Positions 1-5,882 of a stretch of DNA of 5,882 nucleotides are shown here, piece by piece; position 1 is the first letter of the stretch; every line of letters starts with the position of its first letter. The translations under genes were made by a program, and so were the position numbers. The stretch spans positions 1-5,882 of the forward strand of contig JAGBSQ010000061.1 in the NCBI GenBank assembly GCA_017631775.1, given 5' to 3'. The DNA comes from Clostridia bacterium. GTDB lineage: Bacteria; Bacillota_A; Clostridia; Oscillospirales; CAG-272. The notes below the pieces were generated by a model. The model was not told the origin of the DNA, ran no database searches, and saw only the letters and a program-made list of their open reading frames with translations.

Positions 1-15
1 CCCCCACGCCCCCTC
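1..15. repeat. C-run motif, inverted partner of 286-300
   Basis: Two C runs separated by three bases (CCCCC-ACG-CCCCCTC). The reverse complement of 286-300 is the same except for the central three bases (GTA), so 12 of 15 positions match in inverted orientation. I read it as the edge of an inverted copy of the hairpin repeat at 264-326, with the rest lying left of the window. The match is short and low in complexity, so chance is possible. Confidence 0.3.
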
Positions 16-58
16 AAAACTTTCGCACAAAAAGAATAGGAAAGTAAATCCAAAGGAA

Positions 59-240
59 CAAATAGACAGTCGACGCAAGTCGCAGACTTGCTTTGGCTAC
101 CGCGAGAAATCAGGGACCACCGAGACCCTGATTTCTAAGAGAGTTGTTTGCTTTTTACTTTCTTAGCGGATAGGGTTAGTGGTCCCTAGCCGCTTGCGAC
201 AGCAAAAGCGAACCTTGTGTTCGCGCCGCCCGTCTATTTG
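59..240. repeat. Structured palindromic block: MITE-like repeat or non-coding RNA
   Basis: A gene-free block closed by a perfect 9-bp terminal inverted repeat (CAAATAGAC 59-67 with GTCTATTTG 232-240). Inside are these hairpins: 75-81/85-91 (7 bp, 3-nt loop); 105-115/126-136 (11 bp, perfect, 10-nt loop); 137-143/158-164 (7 bp with one G-U); 165-175/184-194 (11 positions, one mismatch); and 208-213/219-224 (GCGAAC/GTTCGC). There is no ATG on the + strand before 357, so no small gene of that kind is supported. The palindromic make-up fits either a dispersed non-autonomous repeat with terminal inverted repeats or a folded RNA or leader. I do not recognise an Rfam-type family: T-box, RNase P, tmRNA and SRP signatures are absent. 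The folding is seen in the sequence; the role is unknown. Confidence 0.5.
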
Positions 241-263
241 AAAACGAACGAATTTATTTTTTA

Positions 264-293
264 ACCCCCTGTTAGAGGTTTCTTGGAGGGGGT
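264..293. repeat. C/G-run hairpin, first of a pair
   Basis: ACCCCCT (264-270) pairs perfectly with AGGGGGT (287-293) around a 16-nt loop. No T run follows on the + strand, and on the - strand the hairpin runs into TTAAAAAATAAA rather than a U tract, so it does not look like an intrinsic terminator. With the next hairpin it resembles the G/C-run intergenic hairpins common in gut clostridia. That link is from memory and not tested here. Confidence 0.45.
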
Positions 294-296
294 ACG

Positions 297-326
297 GGGG
301 AAGCCTTCTTTGCAAGAAGGTTCCCC
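297..326. repeat. Strong hairpin just upstream of the helicase RBS
   Basis: GGGGAA (297-302) pairs with TTCCCC (321-326) and CCTTCTT (304-310) with AAGAAGG (314-320). This gives a 13-bp stem with a single bulged G (303) and a TGC loop. It is followed by an A-rich stretch and not by Ts, so it is not a + strand terminator. It lies 17 bases before the ribosome binding site of the helicase gene and could shape the 5' end of that mRNA, or simply be part of a dispersed repeat. Confidence 0.55.
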
Positions 327-342
327 TGTGAAAAAATCTTTG

Positions 343-350
343 AAAGGAGG
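343..350 (+). promoter_or_regulatory. Ribosome binding site of the helicase gene
   Basis: AAAGGAGG, a near-perfect Shine-Dalgarno sequence, ends six bases before the ATG at 357 and fixes that start. I found no convincing promoter between 240 and 340. A TTGAAA at 238-243 lacks a good -10 at the right distance. Confidence 0.85.
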
Positions 351-356
351 TCTACT

Positions 357-2801
357 ATGCGATATAATATTGAACGCGCGTGTATCGAGATGTCGGTGCG
401 CGAGTTGTGTGAAATGGCGTACGAAGGCGGAGATTTAGATCTTCGACCGGGTACGGGTGGTGGCAGACCTTCTTTTTTGCGCGCAGTTTTGGGGGCAAAG
501 GTGCACCGCAAACTGCAAGCCGCGGCAGGGGCAGGCTACCAAGCCGAGGTTACCTTGGTACACACCGAGCAATTCCACGGTCTTACTTTCGAGGTTGAGG
601 GAAGAGCCGACGGCGTGATTGCAGGGGATCCTTATGTCGTTGATGAAATCAAAACCGTGAGCGGTTATGCGTTCTCGATGCCCCCCGCGCCCATTCATTT
701 TGCGCAGGTCAAGTGCTACGCGCACTTTTTGTGCCGCGCCAAAAACTTACAAAGCATTCAAATTCGCCTGACCTATTATCGCATAGACGATGGCGAAATT
801 CGATACATCGAAGAAGAACACACCGCCCTCGAATTGGCGGAGTTTTATGCCGATCTGCTCTCGCGCGTGGAATACCGCGCAAGAATTCTCGAAGAGCGCC
901 AAACTGTTCTTCTTCCTGCCATTGCAGGCGGAAGGTTTCCGTTCTCTTCTGTCAGAGCGGGGCAGGATGATCTTATTCGCGCCTCTTACCGCGCCATTCG
1001 TTCGGGCAAACGCCTTTTTGTCGATGCCCCTACGGGAATTGGCAAAACGGTCTCCACTCTTTATCCCGCCCTGCGTGCTTTGGGAGAAGGGAATTGCGAA
1101 AAGGTCTTTTACCTGACCGCAAAGGCGGCAACACGCCGCGAGGCGTATGCGGCATCTGCAAAGCTCTTTGAGGCAGGCTCGCGCCACCGTACTGTCGTGC
1201 TGACGGCACGTGAGCAGGTCTGTGTCAACAAAGAGGCCAAAGAGGATGCGGCAGGCATCTCTCGCCATTGCAACCCCGATGACTGTCCGCGCGCACGCGC
1301 TTTTTACGAGCGCGCCCCTCTTGCCATTTGCGAAATTTTGAAGCGACAAAGCGGATACAGCCGCGCTGTTGTCGAAGAGATTGCCGCAAAATACAACGTT
1401 TGCCCCTATGAGTTGCAGCTTGAGCTTTCGGAGTTTTGCGACGTTATTATTTGCGATTATAACTATGTTTTTGACCCTCAGGTGCATCTGCAACGCTATT
1501 TTGGCGAGGATGTTCCGGGGGGCAAATATGCTGTGCTTGTCGACGAGGCACACAACCTGCCCGATAGAGCACGTTCTATGTTTTCCGCATCTCTCAAATG
1601 CAGTGATATTACGCCTGCACTTGAAGCACTCCCCTTGGGAAGCGGCCTGCGCGAGCATTTGCAAAAGCTTTTGGAAACAATGAGAGGCTACCGCAGCCTC
1701 TGCCGCGACACTCTGCAAACCGACGGGGAAGGTATCGAGCGCGGTTACGACCTCAATCACGGAGCAATGGAATCCTTCCATACAGCAGTACGAAAGCTGC
1801 GCCCCGTGGTGGATACTTGGTTGCGTACCCACCAAGGTGAGATGGGTGAGAGCGAGGTTTGGACGCTGTCGGGCGCTCTCCGCCGTGTGGAGACCATTGC
1901 CGAAATTTACGATAAGACCCATGTCACCTTTGTTGAGGTAGAAGGCGAGGATTTGACGGTTCGTCTCATTTGTCTTGATCCCTCGCAAGCACTTGACGAG
2001 CGTTTGCAAAAGCTACACGGGTGTGTATTCTTCTCGGCAACCATGGTGCCTATGTCCTATTATGCCGACGTTCTCGGCGGTGGCAAGAGCGGCTCCTCCA
2101 AGCACTCCACCATATTGCACCTCAAGTCTCCCTTCGATCCCGAAAACTTTATGCTTTGCACGGTCAACTCCATTAGCACAAAGCTTGAGGACCGTCCGCG
2201 CTCCTACAAAAAGCTGGTGGATATCATTGCCGCAACGGCATCTACCAAGGCAGGCAACTACATTGTGTATTTTCCGTCTTACGACTACATGAATAAGGTG
2301 CAAGAGCTGTTCTCCAAAAAGTACCCCAAGGTTACAACTGTGGTGCAAAAGAGGGGAATGACTGCGCCCGAGCGCGAACAGTTCCTTGAGGCTTTTCGCG
2401 ATGATACCAATTTGCGCATTGGCTTTTGTGTGCTTGGCGGCTCCTTCTCCGAGGGTGTCGACCTGCCCGGCAGAAAGCTCATCGGTGCCATTGTTGTCGG
2501 CACGGGACTTCCCGGCATTTCCAACGAGGGCAATATCCTTTGTGAATACTACGAAAACACACGCGGCTCCGGCTTTGATTATGCCTACCGTTACCCCGGC
2601 TACAGCCGTGTTTTGCAGGCGGCAGGGCGCGTTATCCGTCGCGATGAGGACCGCGGGGTTGTGGTTCTTGTCGACGATTCTTGGGGCGCCGAAAAAGGGA
2701 ATGACGAATGGGATGCCCATTGGTCAAAACCTGCAACAATTGCAAGAAGTGCCGCAGAACTTGCAGAAATATTGCGAATTTTTTGGAAAAATTTAAAATA
2801 A
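357..2801 (+). CDS. Rad3/XPD/DinG-type Fe-S DNA helicase with N-terminal PD-(D/E)xK nuclease-like domain
   Basis: 814 aa, superfamily 2 helicase, probably ATP-driven and acting on DNA in repair or recombination. The N-terminal part (about 40-185) looks like a Cas4/RecB-type PD-(D/E)xK domain: D85 in GRADG, E97 and K99 in DEIKT, then Q117 and Y121 of a QxxxY motif. The helicase follows: Walker A APTGIGKT (224-231), DEAH box VDEAH (395-399), SAT motif (560-562), motif V GSFSEGVDLPG (695-705) and motif VI QAAGRVIRR (754-762). C289, C305, C310 and C349 lie between Walker A and the DEAH box, as the 4Fe-4S ligands do in XPD and DinG. Family members studied elsewhere unwind 5' to 3'; that polarity is inferred here. 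The region at about 410-545 would be the arch domain. The Bacillus DinG-like protein instead carries a DnaQ-type exonuclease, so dinG is not assigned. The start is set by the RBS at 343-350. No terminator is seen after the stop. All key residues are present. Confidence 0.93.
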   Translation: MRYNIERACIEMSVRELCEMAYEGGDLDLRPGTGGGRPSFLRAVLGAKVHRKLQAAAGAGYQAEVTLVHTEQFHGLTFEVEGRADGVIAGDPYVVDEIKTVSGYAFSMPPAPIHFAQVKCYAHFLCRAKNLQSIQIRLTYYRIDDGEIRYIEEEHTALELAEFYADLLSRVEYRARILEERQTVLLPAIAGGRFPFSSVRAGQDDLIRASYRAIRSGKRLFVDAPTGIGKTVSTLYPALRALGEGNCEKVFYLTAKAATRREAYAASAKLFEAGSRHRTVVLTAREQVCVNKEAKEDAAGISRHCNPDDCPRARAFYERAPLAICEILKRQSGYSRAVVEEIAAKYNVCPYELQLELSEFCDVIICDYNYVFDPQVHLQRYFGEDVPGGKYAVLVDEAHNLPDRARSMFSASLKCSDITPALEALPLGSGLREHLQKLLETMRGYRSLCRDTLQTDGEGIERGYDLNHGAMESFHTAVRKLRPVVDTWLRTHQGEMGESEVWTLSGALRRVETIAEIYDKTHVTFVEVEGEDLTVRLICLDPSQALDERLQKLHGCVFFSATMVPMSYYADVLGGGKSGSSKHSTILHLKSPFDPENFMLCTVNSISTKLEDRPRSYKKLVDIIAATASTKAGNYIVYFPSYDYMNKVQELFSKKYPKVTTVVQKRGMTAPEREQFLEAFRDDTNLRIGFCVLGGSFSEGVDLPGRKLIGAIVVGTGLPGISNEGNILCEYYENTRGSGFDYAYRYPGYSRVLQAAGRVIRRDEDRGVVVLVDDSWGAEKGNDEWDAHWSKPATIARSAAELAEILRIFWKNLK

Positions 2802-2846
2802 AATAAAAATTTTGCACAAAAACATTAAAAATCTTGCAAAAACCTA

Positions 2847-2875
2847 TTGCATTTTGTATTCATGTGTGATATACT
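2847..2875 (+). promoter_or_regulatory. Extended -10 promoter for the aminotransferase gene
   Basis: The -10 is TATACT (2870-2875), preceded by TG at 2867-2868 with one base between (extended -10). The -35 is a weak TTGCAT (2847-2852), 17 bases upstream. Transcription would begin near 2882. The surrounding spacer (2802-2880) is AT-rich, with no hairpin terminator for the upstream helicase gene. A sigma-A type promoter is inferred from consensus alone. Confidence 0.6.
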
Positions 2876-2897
2876 GTAGCAGATGACAAAATGTTTT

Positions 2898-2902
2898 AGG
2901 AG
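2898..2902 (+). promoter_or_regulatory. RBS deciding the aminotransferase start
   Basis: AGGAG lies seven bases before the ATG at 2910 and four before the in-frame ATG at 2907. An earlier in-frame ATG at 2883 has no Shine-Dalgarno sequence and coincides with the predicted transcription start. The site therefore favours 2910. Confidence 0.65.
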
Positions 2903-2909
2903 ATTGATG

Positions 2910-4202
2910 ATGGAATTCTCAAAAATGAGCCGCGCCGAGCAGCTGGCGCTTTTGCAAGAACTTAGAACCGAATACGAAAGAGCAAAGGCATTGGGACTTT
3001 CCCTCGACCTCTCTCGCGGCAAGCCCAGCCCCGATCAGCTTGACCTTATGAACGATCTGTTCGACAGCATGGATTCGAGCGTAAACTATTACACCGAAGA
3101 TGGCATCGACTGCCGCAACTACGGTCTTTTGACCGGTATTCCCGAGGCAAAAAGACTGTTCTCCGAGCTTTTGAATATTCCCGAAAAGAACCTCATCGTT
3201 GCAGGCAACTCCTCACTCAATTTGATGTATGACCAAGTTATGCGCGCAATGCTTTACGGCGTATGCGATAGCGTTCGTCCTTGGTGCCGTGAGGAAAAGG
3301 TCACCTTCCTTTGCCCCTCTCCCGGATATGACCGTCACTTTGGCATTTGCGAGTCGATCGGCATCAAAATGATTGCCGTTGATATGACCCCCACCGGCCC
3401 CGATATGGATAGAGTAGAGGAGCTTGTTGCCACCGATGCTTCTATTAAGGGTATGTGGTGCATTCCCAAGTATTCCAACCCCGATGGCATTACCTACTCC
3501 GACGAGACGGTAAACCGCTTGGCTTCTATGAAGACCGCGGCACCCGATTTCCGCATCTTTTGGGATAACGCCTATGCGGTGCACGATCTTTACCCCGACC
3601 GTCACGATACGCTTGCCGATATTTTTGAGGCTTGCAACGCTGCAGGCAACCCCAACCGTCCGCTCTTCTTTGCATCCACGTCCAAGATCACCTTCCCGGG
3701 TGCGGGTGTAGCTGTAATGGCGGCATCGGATGAGAACCTCAAGCAAATTTTGCCCATCATTTCGGCACAAACCATCGGCTTTGATAAGCTCAATCAGCTT
3801 CGTCACGTGCGTTATTTCAAAAATGCGCAAAACATTCACGCGCATATGCAAAAGCTTGCCGAAAAGCTGCGCCCCAAGTTCGACCTCACCCACGAGATCC
3901 TTGAGCGCGACCTCGTTCCCGCAGGCATCGCACATTGGACGCGTCCCCTGGGCGACTATTTTATCAGCTTGTTTGTTCTTCCCGGAACGGCAAAAAGAAC
4001 CTGGACGCTTTGCAAAGAGGCAGGCGTTACCATGACAAACGTAGGAGCCACCTATCCTTACCGCAATGACCCCAAGGATAGCAACATTCGCATCGCTCCC
4101 ACCTATCCCGATATTACCACATTGGAGATGGCTATGTGCATTCTCACCCTTTGTGCACGTATTGCCGCACTCGAAAAACTCACCCAAGAGGTAGAGGCAT
4201 AA
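2910..4202 (+). CDS. PLP-dependent aminotransferase, AspT-type (probable aspartate aminotransferase)
   Basis: 430 aa from the chosen ATG at 2910; 439 aa if read from 2883. It is a fold-type I aminotransferase that should move an amino group between an amino acid, likely aspartate or glutamate, and a 2-oxo acid in the cytoplasm. Numbering from 2910, the [12 protein letters not shown] segment (35-46) is typical of the family that includes Corynebacterium glutamicum AspT and Mycobacterium tuberculosis Rv3722c. N190-P191 in YSNPDG, D219 and Y222 in [10 protein letters not shown], the PLP-binding lysine K259 in [11 protein letters not shown], and the substrate-carboxylate arginine R394 in NIRIAPTYP are all present. 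Length matches the family. It has its own promoter and ends in a stem-loop terminator, so it is probably transcribed alone or with leak-through into the next gene. Substrate choice is inferred; another amino donor is possible. Confidence 0.9.
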   Translation: MEFSKMSRAEQLALLQELRTEYERAKALGLSLDLSRGKPSPDQLDLMNDLFDSMDSSVNYYTEDGIDCRNYGLLTGIPEAKRLFSELLNIPEKNLIVAGNSSLNLMYDQVMRAMLYGVCDSVRPWCREEKVTFLCPSPGYDRHFGICESIGIKMIAVDMTPTGPDMDRVEELVATDASIKGMWCIPKYSNPDGITYSDETVNRLASMKTAAPDFRIFWDNAYAVHDLYPDRHDTLADIFEACNAAGNPNRPLFFASTSKITFPGAGVAVMAASDENLKQILPIISAQTIGFDKLNQLRHVRYFKNAQNIHAHMQKLAEKLRPKFDLTHEILERDLVPAGIAHWTRPLGDYFISLFVLPGTAKRTWTLCKEAGVTMTNVGATYPYRNDPKDSNIRIAPTYPDITTLEMAMCILTLCARIAALEKLTQEVEA

Positions 4203-4208
4203 ACAAAA

Positions 4209-4250
4209 GCGGATCGCACCCCAAAAGGGATAGAGCGGTCCGCATTTTAT
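4209..4250 (+). terminator. Intrinsic terminator after the aminotransferase gene
   Basis: GCGGATCGC (4209-4217) pairs with GCGGTCCGC (4235-4243), nine pairs including one G-U. The 17-nt loop can form a further CCC/GGG mini-stem around AAAA. The tail is ATTTTAT (4244-4250). It starts six bases after the stop codon. The short, interrupted T tail suggests incomplete termination, which would let some transcripts reach the next gene. Confidence 0.7.
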
Positions 4251-4257
4251 CAACCTG

Positions 4258-4264
4258 AAAGGAG
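4258..4264 (+). promoter_or_regulatory. Ribosome binding site of the radical SAM gene
   Basis: AAAGGAG sits seven bases before the ATG at 4272 and fixes that start. It follows the upstream terminator tail by only seven bases. Confidence 0.8.
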
Positions 4265-4271
4265 AAATTGT

Positions 4272-5231
4272 ATGACGCAGGCATCGCGCAATCCGTACCC
4301 CAACAGCGATAGCAACAAGCGCTACTACACCTACGATTATTATCTGCGCCATACCCTCGGCGCAAAATGTGCCAAGCTCCCATTAGATATTGGCCTTACT
4401 TGTCCCAACATCGATGGAAAATGCGCAACGGGCGGTTGCATTTATTGCTCGGGGCGAGGCAGCGGTGACTTTGCACCCGAAGCAACCCTTTCGGTGAGTG
4501 AGCAAATTCAAAAACAAAAAGAGAACTACGCCCACAAGTGGGATGTTAAAAACTGCATCGCTTATTTTCAAGCGCACACCAACACCTATGCTCCACTTGA
4601 TTTTTTGAAAGAAAAATTCGAAGAAGCGCTCGCGCAAGAAGGCATTGTAGGATTGAATATCGCAACCCGTGCCGACTGTCTTGAGGATGACGTAGTCGAA
4701 TACCTCGCAACTCTTGCGGAGCGTACCGTACTGACGGTGGAGCTCGGATTGCAAACCTCAAACGATGAAAGCGCCGCGCGCATCAACCGCGGACACAATT
4801 TTGAAACCTTTTCAAGCGGCTTTGCAAAACTGCGAGAGGCAAGCTCCAAGATCAACATTTGTGTGCATATCATTTTTGGATTGCCCCAAGAGGATGATGC
4901 AACCATGATGCAAACCGTGCGCGACGTTTCGGCACTCCACCCCAACCAAGTCAAAATTCACCTTTTGCACGTCATCAAACACACGCGCTTGGCAAAAATG
5001 TTTGAGAGCGGAGCATACACGCCACTCGAGAGGGAACACTACATCTGCCTTGTGGCAGATGCCATTGAACTGTTGCCCCCCGACACCGTTGTCGCGCGCC
5101 TGACGGGCGACGGCATGGCAGATGACCTGCTCGCCCCCTTGTGGAGCCGCAAAAAGACAACGGTCATCAACGATATTGATAAGCTCCTTTTTGCAAGAGA
5201 TTCTTGGCAGGGGAAGAAGTATAAAACTTAA
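4272..5231 (+). CDS. Radical SAM protein, YhcC/YtqA family (TIGR01212-like)
   Basis: 319 aa. C44, C56 and C59 (CPNIDGK...GGCIYC) form the family's cysteine cluster, expected to hold the 4Fe-4S centre that cleaves S-adenosylmethionine. Other family landmarks are GRGSGDFAP (61-69), AYFQAHTNTYAPL (97-109), VELGLQTSND (156-165), INRGHNFETF (171-180), IIFGLPQEDD (200-209) and the C-terminal RLTGDGMADDLLAPLW (276-291), followed by a WQGKK tail. C51 is an extra cysteine next to the cluster. Length and motifs fit the family that includes E. coli YhcC and B. subtilis YtqA. As far as I know, no reaction is firmly established for it, so I give no substrate. The protein is cytoplasmic, with no signal peptide or membrane segment. 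It is followed at once by a terminator. No clear promoter lies between the preceding terminator and the RBS. Confidence 0.92.
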   Translation: MTQASRNPYPNSDSNKRYYTYDYYLRHTLGAKCAKLPLDIGLTCPNIDGKCATGGCIYCSGRGSGDFAPEATLSVSEQIQKQKENYAHKWDVKNCIAYFQAHTNTYAPLDFLKEKFEEALAQEGIVGLNIATRADCLEDDVVEYLATLAERTVLTVELGLQTSNDESAARINRGHNFETFSSGFAKLREASSKINICVHIIFGLPQEDDATMMQTVRDVSALHPNQVKIHLLHVIKHTRLAKMFESGAYTPLEREHYICLVADAIELLPPDTVVARLTGDGMADDLLAPLWSRKKTTVINDIDKLLFARDSWQGKKYKT

Positions 5232-5232
5232 A

Positions 5233-5277
5233 AAATGGGACGGTTTGAGTGAAATTCAACCGTCCTATTTACTTTTG
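5233..5277 (+). terminator. Intrinsic terminator after the radical SAM gene
   Basis: A 13-bp stem: AAATGGGACGGTT (5233-5245) with AACCGTCCTATTT (5258-5270), one G-U pair and a 12-nt loop, followed by ACTTTTG. It begins two bases after the stop. On the opposite strand the stem is followed by a run of six Ts, so it could stop transcription both ways. Confidence 0.75.
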
Positions 5278-5296
5278 CCAAGATATGTGGTATAAT
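5268..5296 (+). promoter_or_regulatory. Extended -10 promoter for the nucleotidyltransferase gene
   Basis: A perfect TATAAT (5291-5296) with TGG before it (extended -10), and TTTACT (5268-5273) as -35 at 17-bp spacing. The -35 overlaps the last three bases of the upstream terminator stem. Transcription would start near 5303, giving a leader of about 30 nt. Confidence 0.75.
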
Positions 5297-5332
5297 GAAT
5301 TAAACAAATACGAATTTAACGGAGTGACTAAA

Positions 5333-5882
5333 ATGATAGACATTACTATTTGGACCCGGAACTTTTTGCAGAGATTAAATGAGACTTTCGAAAATCGCGT
5401 ATGGTTTGTTGGCTTGCAGGGCAGCTATGGTCGAGGCGAAGCAACCGAAACGAGCGATATTGACGTGGTTGTTATTTTGGATGAATTATCCGCTACAGAT
5501 ATCCAAACCTATGGCACAATGTTGGACACCCTTTCCAACAGAGAACTGATTTGCGGTTTTCTTTCGGGCAAAAAGGAAATTATGAATTGGGAACCTTCCG
5601 ATTTGTTTCAATTTTGTCATGACACAACACCCATCAAAGGAAGTCTTGATGAGGTTCTGGCTCTTGTTGATGAAAGTGCTGTGAAAAGAGCAATTAAAAT
5701 CGGTGCTTGCAACATCTATCACGGATGTGTTCACAATATGTTGCACGAAAAGAGCGAGGATGTTTTGCGCGGTCTTTACAAATCGGCTTCTTTTGTAGTG
5801 CAGGCAATCGTCTTTTTAGAGGCGGGAACCTATATCAAACGGCAAGAAGAATTGCTCACAGTTGCAAGACCTGATGAACAAG
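5333..5882 (+). CDS. Nucleotidyltransferase-domain protein, 3' end outside the window
   Basis: 183 codons are open from the ATG at 5333 to the right edge, with no stop, so the gene is partial. GGAG (5321-5324) lies eight bases upstream of the ATG. The N-terminal part holds the DNA polymerase beta-type nucleotidyltransferase signature: G30-S31 in GLQGSYGRGEA, then D42 and D44 in SDIDVVVIL, the metal-binding pair. E71 in RELICGF could be the third acidic residue. The rest (about 105-180) is predicted helical, with landmarks such as IGACNIYHGCVHNMLHEKSED and LYKSASFVVQAIVFLEAG. This layout resembles soluble nucleotidyltransferases with a helical C-terminal half, as in aminoglycoside adenylyltransferases and MNT/HEPN proteins. 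Proteins like it are usually annotated only by the domain, so the substrate is unknown. It has its own strong promoter and is separated from the radical SAM gene by a terminator. Confidence 0.85.
   Translation, partial: MIDITIWTRNFLQRLNETFENRVWFVGLQGSYGRGEATETSDIDVVVILDELSATDIQTYGTMLDTLSNRELICGFLSGKKEIMNWEPSDLFQFCHDTTPIKGSLDEVLALVDESAVKRAIKIGACNIYHGCVHNMLHEKSEDVLRGLYKSASFVVQAIVFLEAGTYIKRQEELLTVARPDEQ

Noticed and set aside
59..240. CRISPR array, tRNA, T-box, tmRNA, RNase P or SRP RNA in the structured block
   Set aside because: There are no regularly spaced direct repeats, no cloverleaf with a T-loop GTTCRA, and none of the conserved cores I know for these RNAs.
238..265. Candidate promoter for the helicase gene (TTGAAA as -35)
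   Set aside because: The -35 is good, but the sequences at 16-17 bp spacing (TTTAAC, TTAACC) are poor -10 elements, and the -10 would run into the 264-293 hairpin.
272..511. - strand open frame of 79 codons crossing the helicase start
   Set aside because: It overlaps the hairpin repeat, the RBS and the helicase N-terminus, and is rich in Pro, Arg and Ser with no recognisable domain.
747..2009. Long open frame on the - strand opposite the helicase gene (420 codons), with another at 2013-2720
   Set aside because: Both lie entirely within the confidently identified helicase gene, have no recognisable motifs, and follow from its codon bias.
2777..2793. A/T-only hairpin at the end of the helicase gene as terminator
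   Set aside because: The stem is made only of A-T pairs, lies inside the coding sequence and is followed by A-rich sequence with no T run.
357..2801. Helicase as part of a CRISPR-associated (CasDinG-type) or Cas4 system
   Set aside because: No cas genes or repeats are in the window, and the nuclease domain is fused to the helicase and lacks a clear Cas4 cysteine set.
3213..4352. Long - strand open frame (379 codons) opposite the aminotransferase gene
   Set aside because: It is antisense to a gene with all family motifs, runs across the terminator and the next gene's start, and its translation is rich in Cys, Gly and Val without domain signatures.
5486..5746. - strand open frame of 86 codons
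   Set aside because: It lies inside the nucleotidyltransferase gene, whose GS-x10-DxD motif, promoter and RBS support the + strand reading.

Overview
The window reads as a chromosomal segment of a low-to-middle-GC Firmicute, most likely a gut-type clostridium (Oscillospirales or a relative). This is inferred from the strong AAAGGAG-type ribosome binding sites, the extended -10 promoters, the protein families present, and G-run/C-run hairpin repeats of a kind I associate with those genomes. No plasmid, phage, transposase or CRISPR signal is visible. All four genes lie on the + strand.

Layout. Bases 1-356 hold no gene. They contain a dense cluster of inverted repeats: a block at 59-240 closed by a 9-bp terminal inverted repeat with four or five hairpins inside it, and then two G/C-run hairpins at 264-293 and 297-326. 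A near-consensus ribosome binding site follows. Gene 1 (357-2801) encodes a Rad3/XPD/DinG-type iron-sulfur helicase with an N-terminal PD-(D/E)xK nuclease-like domain. A spacer with an extended -10 promoter (2847-2875) leads to gene 2 (about 2910-4202), a PLP-dependent aminotransferase of the AspT type (probable aspartate aminotransferase). A stem-loop terminator (4209-4250) separates it from gene 3 (4272-5231), a radical SAM protein of the YhcC/YtqA family. A second, longer terminator (5233-5277) closes gene 3. It overlaps the promoter (5268-5296) of gene 4 (5333 to the window end), a nucleotidyltransferase-domain protein cut by the right edge.

The genes do not form an obvious pathway. DNA repair helicase, amino-acid metabolism, a radical SAM enzyme and a nucleotidyltransferase appear to be neighbouring transcription units, each with its own signals, except that gene 3 has no clear promoter of its own. 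I see no convincing new multi-gene system. The parts most worth a second look are the structured non-coding block at 59-240 and the nuclease-helicase fusion.
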